Shown piece after piece: positions 15,770 to 23,861 of a stretch of 64,000 nt of DNA. A model generated the notes under the pieces. The model made no database searches. It was not told the DNA's origin and saw nothing but the letters and a program-made list of their open reading frames with translations. A program made the translations under genes and the position numbers. The DNA comes from Mesorhizobium sp. WSM3860. Lineage in GTDB: Bacteria; Pseudomonadota; Alphaproteobacteria; Rhizobiales; Rhizobiaceae. Location of the stretch: contig NZ_NSGF01000006.1 in assembly GCF_002294995.1 (NCBI RefSeq), positions 62,001-126,000 on the forward strand, given 5' to 3'. How positions within the stretch are numbered: position 1 is the stretch's first letter; each line of letters begins with the position of its first letter.

Positions 15770-15811
15770 AATCAAAGTGGTTCCGGCGACTGGAAGGCAG
15801 TGGTCGATAGC

Positions 15812-16822
15812 ATGACTGGCATAAGCAAGAGACATAGCAGGACACCGGCCGTGGAATGGCCGACAGTATTCCTCACACTGTTCTGTTATGGCGCCTGGCT
15901 TGCCACCGGCTTCCTGCTTTGGCCTTCCTATCCGCTGCTGGCCCTTGTCGCCTTGGCCTTTATACTGGCCCTGCAATCCTCGCTGATGCACGAAGTGCTG
16001 CATGGCCATCCGACCCGCAACGCCAGCATCAATGAAGCCTTCGTCGTCCTGCCGATCGGGCTCGTCTGGCCGTTCCGCCGTTTCAAGGCGATCCATCTTC
16101 GCCACCACGCCGACGAGCGGCTGACCGACCCGCTCGACGATCCGGAAAGCTATTACCAGGCGCTCTGGATGCATGAGGAAATGCCGCCGGCGATGAAGTT
16201 CCTGCTCAAGATCAACAACACCATGATCGGCCGCTTCGTTCTCGGACCTTGGCTGTCGTCGATCGGCTTCTTCCTCGACGACGCCAGACAGATGGCCGCC
16301 GGCGACATAGCGATCCGCAAAGCCTGGCTGCTGCATGCCATCGGTCTTGCAGTGGTCGTGCCGATTGTGACCTTCGGCTTCGGCATTCCGCTCTGGCTCT
16401 ACATCTTGGGGCCGGTGTGGCTCGGCCAGTCCCTGATCTCGGTGCGCACCTATGCCGAGCATCAGTGGTCGGAACATCCGGAGGGCCGCACGATCATCGT
16501 CGAGCGGTCGCCGCTCTCCGTCCTGTTCCTCAACAACAACCTGCATTTCGTGCACCACAAGAGCCCGACGGTCGCCTGGTACAGACTGCCGAAGATGTTT
16601 CGCGATCGCCGCGAAGAATGGCTGCGGATGAACAACGGTTACGTGTATCCGAATTATTTCGCGCTGATCAAATCATTTGCGTTCAAGGCCAAGGAGCCGG
16701 TGGTGCATCCGGTGCTGCGCCGCGCGCCCGAACCCGGCCGCGCCTTCAAGCCGCGCATCAGAGCGCGTAATGTGAGTGGACTTGGAACGGCTCCAGTGCC
16801 GGCTGAGCCGCCCAAAGAGTAA
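15812..16822 (+). CDS. Fatty acid desaturase family membrane di-iron enzyme
   Basis: Start at ATG 15812 (a GTG at 15800 would add 4 residues but sits too close to the GGAAGG box), giving 336 residues. The histidine boxes of the membrane di-iron superfamily are present: HEVLHGH, HLRHH and HFVHH. Hydrophobic pairs before the first box and between the second and third make four membrane helices. The superfamily includes acyl-lipid desaturases but also hydroxylases and N-oxygenases. Location among quaternary-amine genes and under an XRE regulator leaves a non-lipid substrate open. Confidence 0.83.
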   Translation: MTGISKRHSRTPAVEWPTVFLTLFCYGAWLATGFLLWPSYPLLALVALAFILALQSSLMHEVLHGHPTRNASINEAFVVLPIGLVWPFRRFKAIHLRHHADERLTDPLDDPESYYQALWMHEEMPPAMKFLLKINNTMIGRFVLGPWLSSIGFFLDDARQMAAGDIAIRKAWLLHAIGLAVVVPIVTFGFGIPLWLYILGPVWLGQSLISVRTYAEHQWSEHPEGRTIIVERSPLSVLFLNNNLHFVHHKSPTVAWYRLPKMFRDRREEWLRMNNGYVYPNYFALIKSFAFKAKEPVVHPVLRRAPEPGRAFKPRIRARNVSGLGTAPVPAEPPKE

Positions 16823-16896
16823 TTCGTCCTTTCGCGACTGCTTTTTCGCCGCGGACCTCAGGCGCCGATGACCGCCTGTTTTGAAAGCTATTCGTC

Positions 16897-17742
16897 ATGA
16901 GCAAGTTGGTTGCGGCCTTGCCGATGTATGACTGGCCCGAAGTTCGTGGCGAGGTCGACGCGCAATGGGCGCAACTCCGCGACGCTTTTCGACGGAGGGG
17001 CATCGACGCGCCGGAGAGAATGGCGCGCAGCAATCGCGACCTGCCGCCGGTGCCCGGCGGCATCCAAGACGGCGCCGGGAAGCTGATAGCGCCCGACCCG
17101 GCGACATTGCCCCCGGACGAGTTCGATTTTCATCAGCTCTGGCTGAGCCCGGCGCTGCTTATCGGACAAACCTGCTGGGGGCCGATGGAATTGGGCCTGG
17201 CCCGGTATGTGCAGGTGGTCGCTCAGCCGAGCTATGACGCCTTCGAGGGCGGGCAGGGCCAGTTCTATTCCAGCGCGCTGGTGATGCCGGCTGATGGCGG
17301 GCCGTCGGTTGGCTCGCCCGAGGATGGCAGGGCCGTCATCCCGCTCGATCTCATCCGCGGCAAGCGCTTCATCTTCAACAATCCGGATTCGATGTCCGGG
17401 CTGCTCGGGCTGACGCGCGACCTGGAGGCGATGGGCGAAAGCCTCGGAGTCTTCGCCTCGTGCGGCGAAAGCGGCGGCCACCGGTCGTCGATCGTCGCCA
17501 TCGCCGAGGGCAGGGCCGATATCGCCGCCATCGACTGCCAGAGCTGGGCATTGGCGCAGCGAGTCGAGCCGGCGGCGCGGCGCGTGAAAGTGGTCGGCTG
17601 GACGACCAGGCGGAAGGGATTGCCGTTTATTTCGGCCAGGACCACATCGGCGGACGTCGTTGCGTCCATGCGCGAGGCCGTCGCCGAGCTTGGCTTGGAC
17701 GGGTCAGCTGCCAAGCAGCTTTTGGTCGAGCGGGTAGGCTGA
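16897..17742 (+). CDS. PhnD/SsuA-like substrate-binding protein without signal peptide
   Basis: A 281-residue protein with the periplasmic-binding type II fold of the PhnD family (GLARYVQVVAQPSYD, GKRFIFNNPDSMSG, SGGHRSSI, DIAAIDC). The N-terminus (MSKLVAALPMYDWPE) is not a signal peptide and no upstream start supplies one. No transporter permease or ATPase is adjacent. A cytoplasmic binding or enzymatic role is therefore possible. Its 3' end overlaps the convergent DddP-like gene by 39 bp. Confidence 0.7.
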   Translation: MSKLVAALPMYDWPEVRGEVDAQWAQLRDAFRRRGIDAPERMARSNRDLPPVPGGIQDGAGKLIAPDPATLPPDEFDFHQLWLSPALLIGQTCWGPMELGLARYVQVVAQPSYDAFEGGQGQFYSSALVMPADGGPSVGSPEDGRAVIPLDLIRGKRFIFNNPDSMSGLLGLTRDLEAMGESLGVFASCGESGGHRSSIVAIAEGRADIAAIDCQSWALAQRVEPAARRVKVVGWTTRRKGLPFISARTTSADVVASMREAVAELGLDGSAAKQLLVERVG

Positions 17743-19050
17743 GAGTTTTTCGTTGCCGGTCTCGGTGATCAGGATTTGCTCCTCGATCTTGACGCCCTCG
17801 CGGCCGCCAAGCCTGCCAATATAGCTTTCCACGCACAGCACCATGCCGGGTTCCAGTACGCCATCCGGCGTGTCGTCCGTCCAGTCGCCGGCATGCGGCA
17901 GGGTCGGGTATTCGTCCGCCAGACCGACGCCGTGGTAGAGCACGCCGTAGCGCGCCGGGAAGCAGTCTCCCGGCGGCACGGCGGAGCGTTCGACGAGATC
18001 GCGGAAGGAAATGCCCGGCCGCATCAATGCCGTGTTGTGGGCGATCTGGTCGGCGGCGATGCGGAACAGGTCACGCTGCTCGTCGGACGGCCGGCCATCG
18101 CCGCAGAGCCAGGTGCGCGAGAGGTCGGCGCAAAATCCATAGGGACCGATGAGGTCGGTGTCGAAGGCGACGAGATCGCCGTCCTCGACGATGCGCGACG
18201 AGCATTCCTGGAACCAGGGGTTGGTGCGCGGCCCGGACGACAGAAGCCGGGTCTCGATCCATTCGCCGCCGCGCGCGATGTTGCCGCGATGCAGTTCCGC
18301 CCAGAGCTCGTTCTCGGAAATGCCCGGCTTCAGCGCCGCTTCCATCTCGCCCATCGCCGCCTCGCAGGCGACAATGGCGCGGCGCATCGCGAGGATCTCG
18401 TCGGGCGACTTTATGAGGCGCGCATTTTCCATCACCGCCTCGCCATTGCCGACCGTGATGCCGCGGCGGGCAAGCTCTTCGACGCCTTCCGGGTTGATGT
18501 GGTCGACGGCGATCCGCTGGTTGCCGCCGCCGTGCTCGGCAAGGAGCTCGGCGATGCCGGCCGCCCAGCGACGGACCTTCTTGTCGGTCAGCTCGCCGCT
18601 ATAAAGATACATCCACGACACCGCCGGCCGCACCTCGTCGACGACGCCGGCGTGATCCGACAAATGTTCGCAGGAGAAATAGTCGAACAGCACCACAGGA
18701 CCTTCTGTGGCGACGAAACAGTGGCGGGTCGGGTTGTGCGCGACCCAGAGCTGCATGTTGGTCGAATCCGTCGCGTAGCGGATGTTGACCGGGTCGTAGA
18801 GCAGGGCGCCGGCATAGTCGCGGCGCCTGAGCTCGGCGCGGATGCGTTCGAGCCGATAGCTTCGCATGACAGGCAGGTCGGGAGCGGCAATGCCCGCCGC
18901 CGCCCATTCGGCTTCGGCTACCGCGCCATAGCCCAGCGCGTGCTGGTTGAGCGCGGCAGCCTTTTCGCGGGAGGCGGCGCGCAGCGCGTCCAGGGAGCCG
19001 GGTTCGAACGGCATGATCTTGCGGTGGCGGCCGAAACGATGCGTGTCCAT
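17704..19050 (-). CDS. DddP-like M24 family protein (candidate DMSP lyase / Xaa-Pro peptidase fold)
   Basis: A 448-residue creatinase/aminopeptidase-P fold protein. Compared from memory with the roseobacter DMSP lyase DddP, it shares long diagnostic blocks (NIRYATDSTNMQLW, GGEWIETRLL, SGPRTNPWFQEC, HGVGLADEYP, LEPGMVLCVE). The metal ligands D297, D299, D309, H373, E408 and E423 and the lyase residue D379 are all present, each two higher than the numbers I recall for DddP (D295, D297, D307, H371, E406, E421, D377). This is much closer than a generic Xaa-Pro peptidase. It ends a minus-strand gene string with mttB2, the DMGDH-like enzyme and a GT39 protein, 17 bp after the last. Lyase activity is unproven; a paralogue acting on another osmolyte is possible. 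Confidence 0.7.
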   Translation of the reverse strand: MDTHRFGRHRKIMPFEPGSLDALRAASREKAAALNQHALGYGAVAEAEWAAAGIAAPDLPVMRSYRLERIRAELRRRDYAGALLYDPVNIRYATDSTNMQLWVAHNPTRHCFVATEGPVVLFDYFSCEHLSDHAGVVDEVRPAVSWMYLYSGELTDKKVRRWAAGIAELLAEHGGGNQRIAVDHINPEGVEELARRGITVGNGEAVMENARLIKSPDEILAMRRAIVACEAAMGEMEAALKPGISENELWAELHRGNIARGGEWIETRLLSSGPRTNPWFQECSSRIVEDGDLVAFDTDLIGPYGFCADLSRTWLCGDGRPSDEQRDLFRIAADQIAHNTALMRPGISFRDLVERSAVPPGDCFPARYGVLYHGVGLADEYPTLPHAGDWTDDTPDGVLEPGMVLCVESYIGRLGGREGVKIEEQILITETGNEKLSAYPLDQKLLGS

Positions 19051-19067
19051 GCGGGTCCCCTGGCTGT

Positions 19068-20591
19068 CTATTGCGGCGTCATCTTGTGCAGCCTGGTGAT
19101 CGTGACCGGGCGCGGTGCGCTCCCCAACTGCGGCACCACGATGCGCCGATGGACGTTGTCCATCACATAGCCGGCCTCGGCGATCCTGCTGAAGATGACG
19201 GAAGCCGGTTCCTCGTCATCCGCGAGCACAAGGACCGCGGGCTCGCGGATCGATCTGGCGAAGTCGGGTATCTCGTCGTCGAGCACGACGAGATCGGGGT
19301 CGACGAGGCGCAGGTTGCCGATCCAGAACCAGCTCGAGACCACTGTGCCGACCGGCCCGTCGGCTGTCAGCTGACGATGGAGCGAAGCGTAGTCCATGCG
19401 CACGATGCTGCCGCGGTTATCGCCGCCGTGGACGTGCATGTACCAGCTTACCGGAAGCACCAGGATGGCCATCACCGCGCCGACGAAGACGATTGTCGCT
19501 TGCGTCTTCCGGCCCCGTTCCCCCATCGCGTCCAGCCGCATGGCAAGGGCGACCGGCAACAGCACGAATAGGGGCAGCATCCAGCGATCGCGAAACTGTG
19601 TGATGCCGCCCGCCAGCACCACCACGAGCGTGATCAGCAAGGCGAAGCCTATCGCCCGCCAGACCAGCGTCTCTGGCCACGGTGCTGCCTCGGGCGGTGG
19701 AGCGGATTTCTTGCGCGCAAGGAAAAACGCGACGGCAAAGATCGTGGCCGGCAGCCCGGCGAAATTGAGTATCGCATTGCCCAAGCCGCGGACGCCGCGA
19801 GACAGGATCTTTGCCGCGCTGCCGCCCTCGGCGACGCCCAGGCCACCGCTGTGCGCCAGCAGGTCCCCCAGATGCGTGAGGCTCCAGTAGAATGTGGGCA
19901 GGCAGGCAAGGATCGCCACAACCACACTGATCAGGAAACGGCGATCGAAGATCGCCTCACGCGTTTCGCGGACGGACAGCGCCGCAAGGAACAGCGCAGC
20001 GAGAAAGATCACTTCATTGTATTTCGACAGCATAGCGGCGGCCGTCGCCAGGCCAAGCAGCACATACGCGGTTGTCGAGCGCCGTTTCTGCAACTCGGCG
20101 ACCGCCAGGAGCAGCAGCGATGAAAAGCAAAAAACCGCGACCGAGTGGGTGAGGGCATGCTGCATCTCCCATATGATCTGTGGAAACAGCAGCAGGCCGA
20201 ACATGGCGGTGGTTGCCGCGCGGGCTGAGTAGCCCAGGCGGCGCACTGTGGCGAAGGACGCGACCAATCCACCGGCCAGCAGCGAGTATTTGACGATCTT
20301 GAGCGCGAGGATGCTGGTTCCAACCAACGAAGCCGTGAGGATGCCGAACCAGGTGTACAAAGGCGGCTGCGAGCCGCCATAGCCGGCCGCGAGGAAGCGC
20401 ATCGCCATCAACTGTTCGGCGTCGTCGACGCCGACGCCTGTGCCCATGAAATGGGACGAGAGCGTCATCACCGCGACCTGGACCAGGCAATAGGCAAGAG
20501 CAAAGGCGATTGCGGCACTGAAGGGGCCGACCCGTTCATCGCAGAGCCAGTCGGTCCATTTCTCCAGCTGCCGCAAGGGCCGTCTTCTCAT
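19068..20591 (-). CDS. GT39/ArnT-like membrane glycosyltransferase
   Basis: 507 residues from ATG 20591; the open frame extends into the upstream gene without coding character. About 10-12 hydrophobic helices are visible. An early luminal loop has the acidic GVDDAEQ motif, then YGGSQPPLYTW, which is the dolichyl-phosphate-mannose-transferase/ArnT-like signature. Such enzymes move a sugar from a lipid-linked donor to lipid A, protein or another lipid on the periplasmic face. It sits between the DMGDH-like and DddP-like genes with gaps of 77 and 17 bp. Why it is in a catabolic string is unclear. Confidence 0.8.
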   Translation of the reverse strand: MRRRPLRQLEKWTDWLCDERVGPFSAAIAFALAYCLVQVAVMTLSSHFMGTGVGVDDAEQLMAMRFLAAGYGGSQPPLYTWFGILTASLVGTSILALKIVKYSLLAGGLVASFATVRRLGYSARAATTAMFGLLLFPQIIWEMQHALTHSVAVFCFSSLLLLAVAELQKRRSTTAYVLLGLATAAAMLSKYNEVIFLAALFLAALSVRETREAIFDRRFLISVVVAILACLPTFYWSLTHLGDLLAHSGGLGVAEGGSAAKILSRGVRGLGNAILNFAGLPATIFAVAFFLARKKSAPPPEAAPWPETLVWRAIGFALLITLVVVLAGGITQFRDRWMLPLFVLLPVALAMRLDAMGERGRKTQATIVFVGAVMAILVLPVSWYMHVHGGDNRGSIVRMDYASLHRQLTADGPVGTVVSSWFWIGNLRLVDPDLVVLDDEIPDFARSIREPAVLVLADDEEPASVIFSRIAEAGYVMDNVHRRIVVPQLGSAPRPVTITRLHKMTPQ

Positions 20592-20668
20592 CTGATGCGT
20601 TGGTGGCCGGTTGCCATACAGCCGGCCACTAACACGATCCGAAACCGATACACCACGGTTTCCTGGAA

Positions 20669-23239
20669 TCAGGTGCGCATCTTCTCGCCGCTCGGGTCGA
20701 AAGGCGGCTCGACGTTGATGCGGGCCGGGCGGCGGTGGCCGAGGATCTCGATCTCGAACAGGCCGGCGCTCTCGTCCTCGGCAAGGGCCGCCGGCACATA
20801 GCCCTGCGCCATCGACTTTTGCACGTAATGCGCATAGCCGCCCGAGGTCACCCAGCCGACAACGCGCCACTCGCCATCGACGATGCCGCGCACGGCCGAA
20901 GCGCCTTCGGCGGCCTTGGAGCCGCGCACTTCCTTGCCGGTCTCATCGAAGCGCGGCGCGCCGTAGCCATGCGGCTTCTCCACCGTGCCGTAATCCTTGC
21001 CGACCTTGGCCCAGATCGGCTCGTCGCCCATCACGTCGGCGTCGGCAGCATCGACGATGAAGGAGACGCGGCGCAGCTTCGGCCCTTGCGCCTGCTCCTT
21101 GGCCGCCGCCTCGCGGCCGATGAAGTCGTTCTTTTCCAGCTTGATGAAGCGGTCCATCGAACCTTCGAACGGCCCGTAGATCGGACGCAACTCGCGGAAC
21201 CAGGTTGGGAAGTTCTTTTCGAGACGCATCGATAGCAGCGCGCGCATGCCGAAATCGACAAGGCCGAATTCCTCGCCCGCATCCTTGATCGCCTTGTAGA
21301 CGAGGCGCTGATAGGCGGGCGCCATCCAGATCTCGTAACCGAGGTCGCCGGTGTAGGTGATGCGGTTGACCATGCAGGGCGCGCCGCCGACCGCCATCTC
21401 GCGGAAATCCATGAAGCGGAAGGCCTTGGTCGAGACGTCGACATCGACCAGCTTCTGCAGCAGGTCGCGCGATTTCGGTCCTGCGATCGACAGGCCGACC
21501 AGTGTCTGGTCGAAGCGATGGATGCGCACTGAACCGTCCTTGGGCAGGTGCTTCTCGAACCAGCGCATATGGTATTTCTGCGCGGCCGAAGAGCCCCAGA
21601 TCATGAAACGGTCCTCTTCGGTCTTGGCGATGGTGAAGTCACCGATCAGCCTGCCGAACTCGTTGACCATCGGGGTGAGCACAATGCGGCCGACCTTCGG
21701 CATGCGGTTGGTCATCAGCCGGTTGAGGAAGTCCTCAGCACCCGGACCCGATACTTCGTATTTAGCGAAGTTGGCGATCTCGGTGACGCCGACCCGCTCG
21801 CGCGTTGCGCGCACTTCTTCGCCGATCGGGCCGAAATCGTTGGAGCGGTGGAAGGAGACGATGTCCTTCGGCTCGGTGCCTTTCGGCGCGAACCAGAGCG
21901 GGGTTTCCAGACCCCACGAGTCTCCCATGACCGCATTGTTGGCGAGCATGGTGTCGTAGAGCGGCGTCGTTTGTGCCGGACGGGCGGCCGGCAGTTCCTC
22001 GTTCGGGAAGCGGATCGAAAAGCGCCGCGAATAATTCTCGCGCACCTTGGCGTTCGTGTAGCGCAGCGTCGCCCATTCGCCGAAGCGGGCGACATCCATG
22101 CCCCAGACGTCGAAGCCCGGATCGCCGTGCACCATCCAGTTGGACAGCGCCAGGCCGACGCCGCCGCCCTGGCTGAAGCCGGCCATGACGGCGCAGGCGC
22201 ACCAGAAATTGGTCAGGCCCTGGACCGGGCCGACCAGCGGGTTGCCGTCGAGCGCGAAGGTGAAGGGGCCGTTGATGATCTGCTTGATGCCGGCCTTCTC
22301 GATGCCGGGGAAATGCTTGAAGCCGATCTCCAGCGACGGCGCGATGCGGTCGATGTCGGGTGGCAAGAGTTCATGACCGAAATCCCAGGGCGTGTTGACT
22401 GGCGACCACGGCTTGCAGGCTTTTTCATAGGTGCCGAGCAGGATGCCGTTGCGCTCCTGGCGGGTGTAGATCTCGCCCTTGAAGTCGAGGACGCCGATCA
22501 TCTCGCGGCCGGTCGATCTGTTGAATTCCTCGACCTCCGGCATCGGCTCGGTGAGCAGGTACATGTGCTCCATTGCCAGCACCGGCAGCTCGACGCCGAC
22601 CATGCGGCCGATCTCGCGTGCCCATAGCCCGCCGCAATTGACCACATGCTCGGCCTTCACCGTGCCTTGCTCGGTGACGACATTCCAGGTGCCGTCGGCT
22701 TCCTGCGTCAGCTCGACGACGCGGTTACGCAGCACGATCTCGGCGCCGAGTTTTCGCGCGGCCTTGGCATAGGCATGCGTGGTGCCGGAGGGGTCGAGAT
22801 GGCCCTCGACCGGATCCCACATGGCGCCGACGAAATTCTTCTCGTCCATCAGCGGGAACATCGCCTTGGCTTCGGACGGCGTGATCAGCTCGGTATCCAT
22901 GCCGAGATAGCGGCCCTTGGCGTGGGCGAGCCGCAGGAAATCCATGCGCTCGGGCGTGTCGGCCATCATCACGCCGCCGGTCAGATGCAGCGAGCAGGAC
23001 TGGCCGGAAAGCTCCTCGATCTCCTTGTAGAGCTGGACGGTGTAGGCCTGCAGCTTGGCGACGTTCGGGTCGCCATTCAGCGTGTGGAAGCCGCCCGCCG
23101 CATGCCAGGAGGAGCCGGAGGTCAGCTCCGAACGCTCGATCAGCATGATGTCGGTCCAGCCAGCCTTGGCGAGGTGGTAGAGTACCGAGCAGCCGACGAC
23201 ACCGCCGCCGATGACAACCGCTTTAACATGGGATTTCAT
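20669..23239 (-). CDS. Dimethylglycine/sarcosine dehydrogenase-like FAD enzyme with GcvT domain
   Basis: An 856-residue two-part enzyme. The N-terminal DAO domain has GGGVVGCSVLYHLAKAG (Rossmann GxGxxG-type) and SSWHAAG, whose His is the usual covalent FAD site. The C-terminal half from about 440 is a GcvT/aminomethyltransferase T-fold that hands formaldehyde to THF. Family members oxidatively demethylate dimethylglycine or sarcosine, the products left after betaine demethylation, so it acts after the MttB enzymes and yields methylene-THF. Its start overlaps the upstream DUF559 stop (ATGA). Dimethylglycine, sarcosine or a related N-methyl amino acid cannot be separated by sequence alone. Confidence 0.85.
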   Translation of the reverse strand: MKSHVKAVVIGGGVVGCSVLYHLAKAGWTDIMLIERSELTSGSSWHAAGGFHTLNGDPNVAKLQAYTVQLYKEIEELSGQSCSLHLTGGVMMADTPERMDFLRLAHAKGRYLGMDTELITPSEAKAMFPLMDEKNFVGAMWDPVEGHLDPSGTTHAYAKAARKLGAEIVLRNRVVELTQEADGTWNVVTEQGTVKAEHVVNCGGLWAREIGRMVGVELPVLAMEHMYLLTEPMPEVEEFNRSTGREMIGVLDFKGEIYTRQERNGILLGTYEKACKPWSPVNTPWDFGHELLPPDIDRIAPSLEIGFKHFPGIEKAGIKQIINGPFTFALDGNPLVGPVQGLTNFWCACAVMAGFSQGGGVGLALSNWMVHGDPGFDVWGMDVARFGEWATLRYTNAKVRENYSRRFSIRFPNEELPAARPAQTTPLYDTMLANNAVMGDSWGLETPLWFAPKGTEPKDIVSFHRSNDFGPIGEEVRATRERVGVTEIANFAKYEVSGPGAEDFLNRLMTNRMPKVGRIVLTPMVNEFGRLIGDFTIAKTEEDRFMIWGSSAAQKYHMRWFEKHLPKDGSVRIHRFDQTLVGLSIAGPKSRDLLQKLVDVDVSTKAFRFMDFREMAVGGAPCMVNRITYTGDLGYEIWMAPAYQRLVYKAIKDAGEEFGLVDFGMRALLSMRLEKNFPTWFRELRPIYGPFEGSMDRFIKLEKNDFIGREAAAKEQAQGPKLRRVSFIVDAADADVMGDEPIWAKVGKDYGTVEKPHGYGAPRFDETGKEVRGSKAAEGASAVRGIVDGEWRVVGWVTSGGYAHYVQKSMAQGYVPAALAEDESAGLFEIEILGHRRPARINVEPPFDPSGEKMRT

Positions 23240-23697
23240 ACAGATAGGTCCGTTTTCAAAGAGACTGAATCGAGTGAGCGGGGCGTGAAAACAAAGCGGA
23301 GATCGGAGGCGACAATGTTTTCGGCCAGCTTGCCATCAAGCGCGGCAAGGATGGTTTCACAGACGGAAGTACGGTGTTTCAGGACATCATGATTCCAAAG
23401 ACGCAGGATCGAATAGCCTTGATCGCGCATGAAGTTGTCACGGCGGCGATCATACGAGCTGTCGGCGTGTTGGTGTCCGTCGACTTCAACAACAAGCCAT
23501 TTTTCGCGGCAGGCGAAGTCCGCAAAGAAAGGGCCGATGGAAAACTGACGCGTAAAGCGGTAGCCGCCGAGCTTGCGTGCTTTCAATTCAATCCAAAGCA
23601 ATGCTTCCGCTTGGTTGCCAGCTTGCCGGAGACTACGCGCTCGCTCAGTTGTGCCCCGTTTGCGGCGACTTCGCGTTTCGCGGAGGGCTTCCCCCAC
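23236..23697 (-). CDS. DUF559 (Vsr-like) endonuclease-domain protein
   Basis: The conserved DUF559 domain runs from about TTERARSLRQAG to the C-terminus: EALLWIELKARKLGG, RQFSIGPFFADFAC, LVVEVDGHQH and YSILRLWNHDV. This is the PD-(D/E)xK-like fold of very-short-patch repair relatives. No ATG precedes the domain; the first workable in-frame start is GTG 23697 (154 residues), which lies inside the end of a palindromic repeat. The frame is open to 23865 but there it translates the repeat. The stop overlaps the DMGDH start by 4 bp. DNA target and role unknown. Confidence 0.65.
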   Translation of the reverse strand: MGEALRETRSRRKRGTTERARSLRQAGNQAEALLWIELKARKLGGYRFTRQFSIGPFFADFACREKWLVVEVDGHQHADSSYDRRRDNFMRDQGYSILRLWNHDVLKHRTSVCETILAALDGKLAENIVASDLRFVFTPRSLDSVSLKTDLSV

Positions 23698-23832
23698 TCC
23701 GTCGCCGCTTCGCGGCGCCACCTCTCCCCCCTCCGGAGGGAGAGGAAGGGCGCCAGCTGGAATCGCTTCGCGCCTTTCCTCTCCCCCGTCGATCGGGGGA
23801 GAGGTGTCGAGCGAAGCTCGACGGAGTGGGGG
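23691..23832. repeat. Compound palindromic (REP/BIME-like) element
   Basis: A 142-bp element bounded by 14-bp perfect terminal inverted repeats, CCCCCACTCCGTCG (23691-23704) and CGACGGAGTGGGGG (23819-23832). Inside are two hairpins with CCTCTCCC/GGGAGAGG arms: 23721-23745, and 23778-23804 with an 11-bp stem. It lies between mttB2 and the DUF559 gene and supplies the latter's only plausible start codon. It resembles CCTCTCCC-type intergenic palindromes that I recall from rhizobial genomes. Confidence 0.85.
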
Positions 23833-23861
23833 TCGACTATTCATCAGACCAATACAAACGA

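Noticed and set aside
18598..18612. Half-site CTATAAAGAT resembling the 1393/14581 operator
   Set aside because: Inside the DddP-like coding region and without a second arm.
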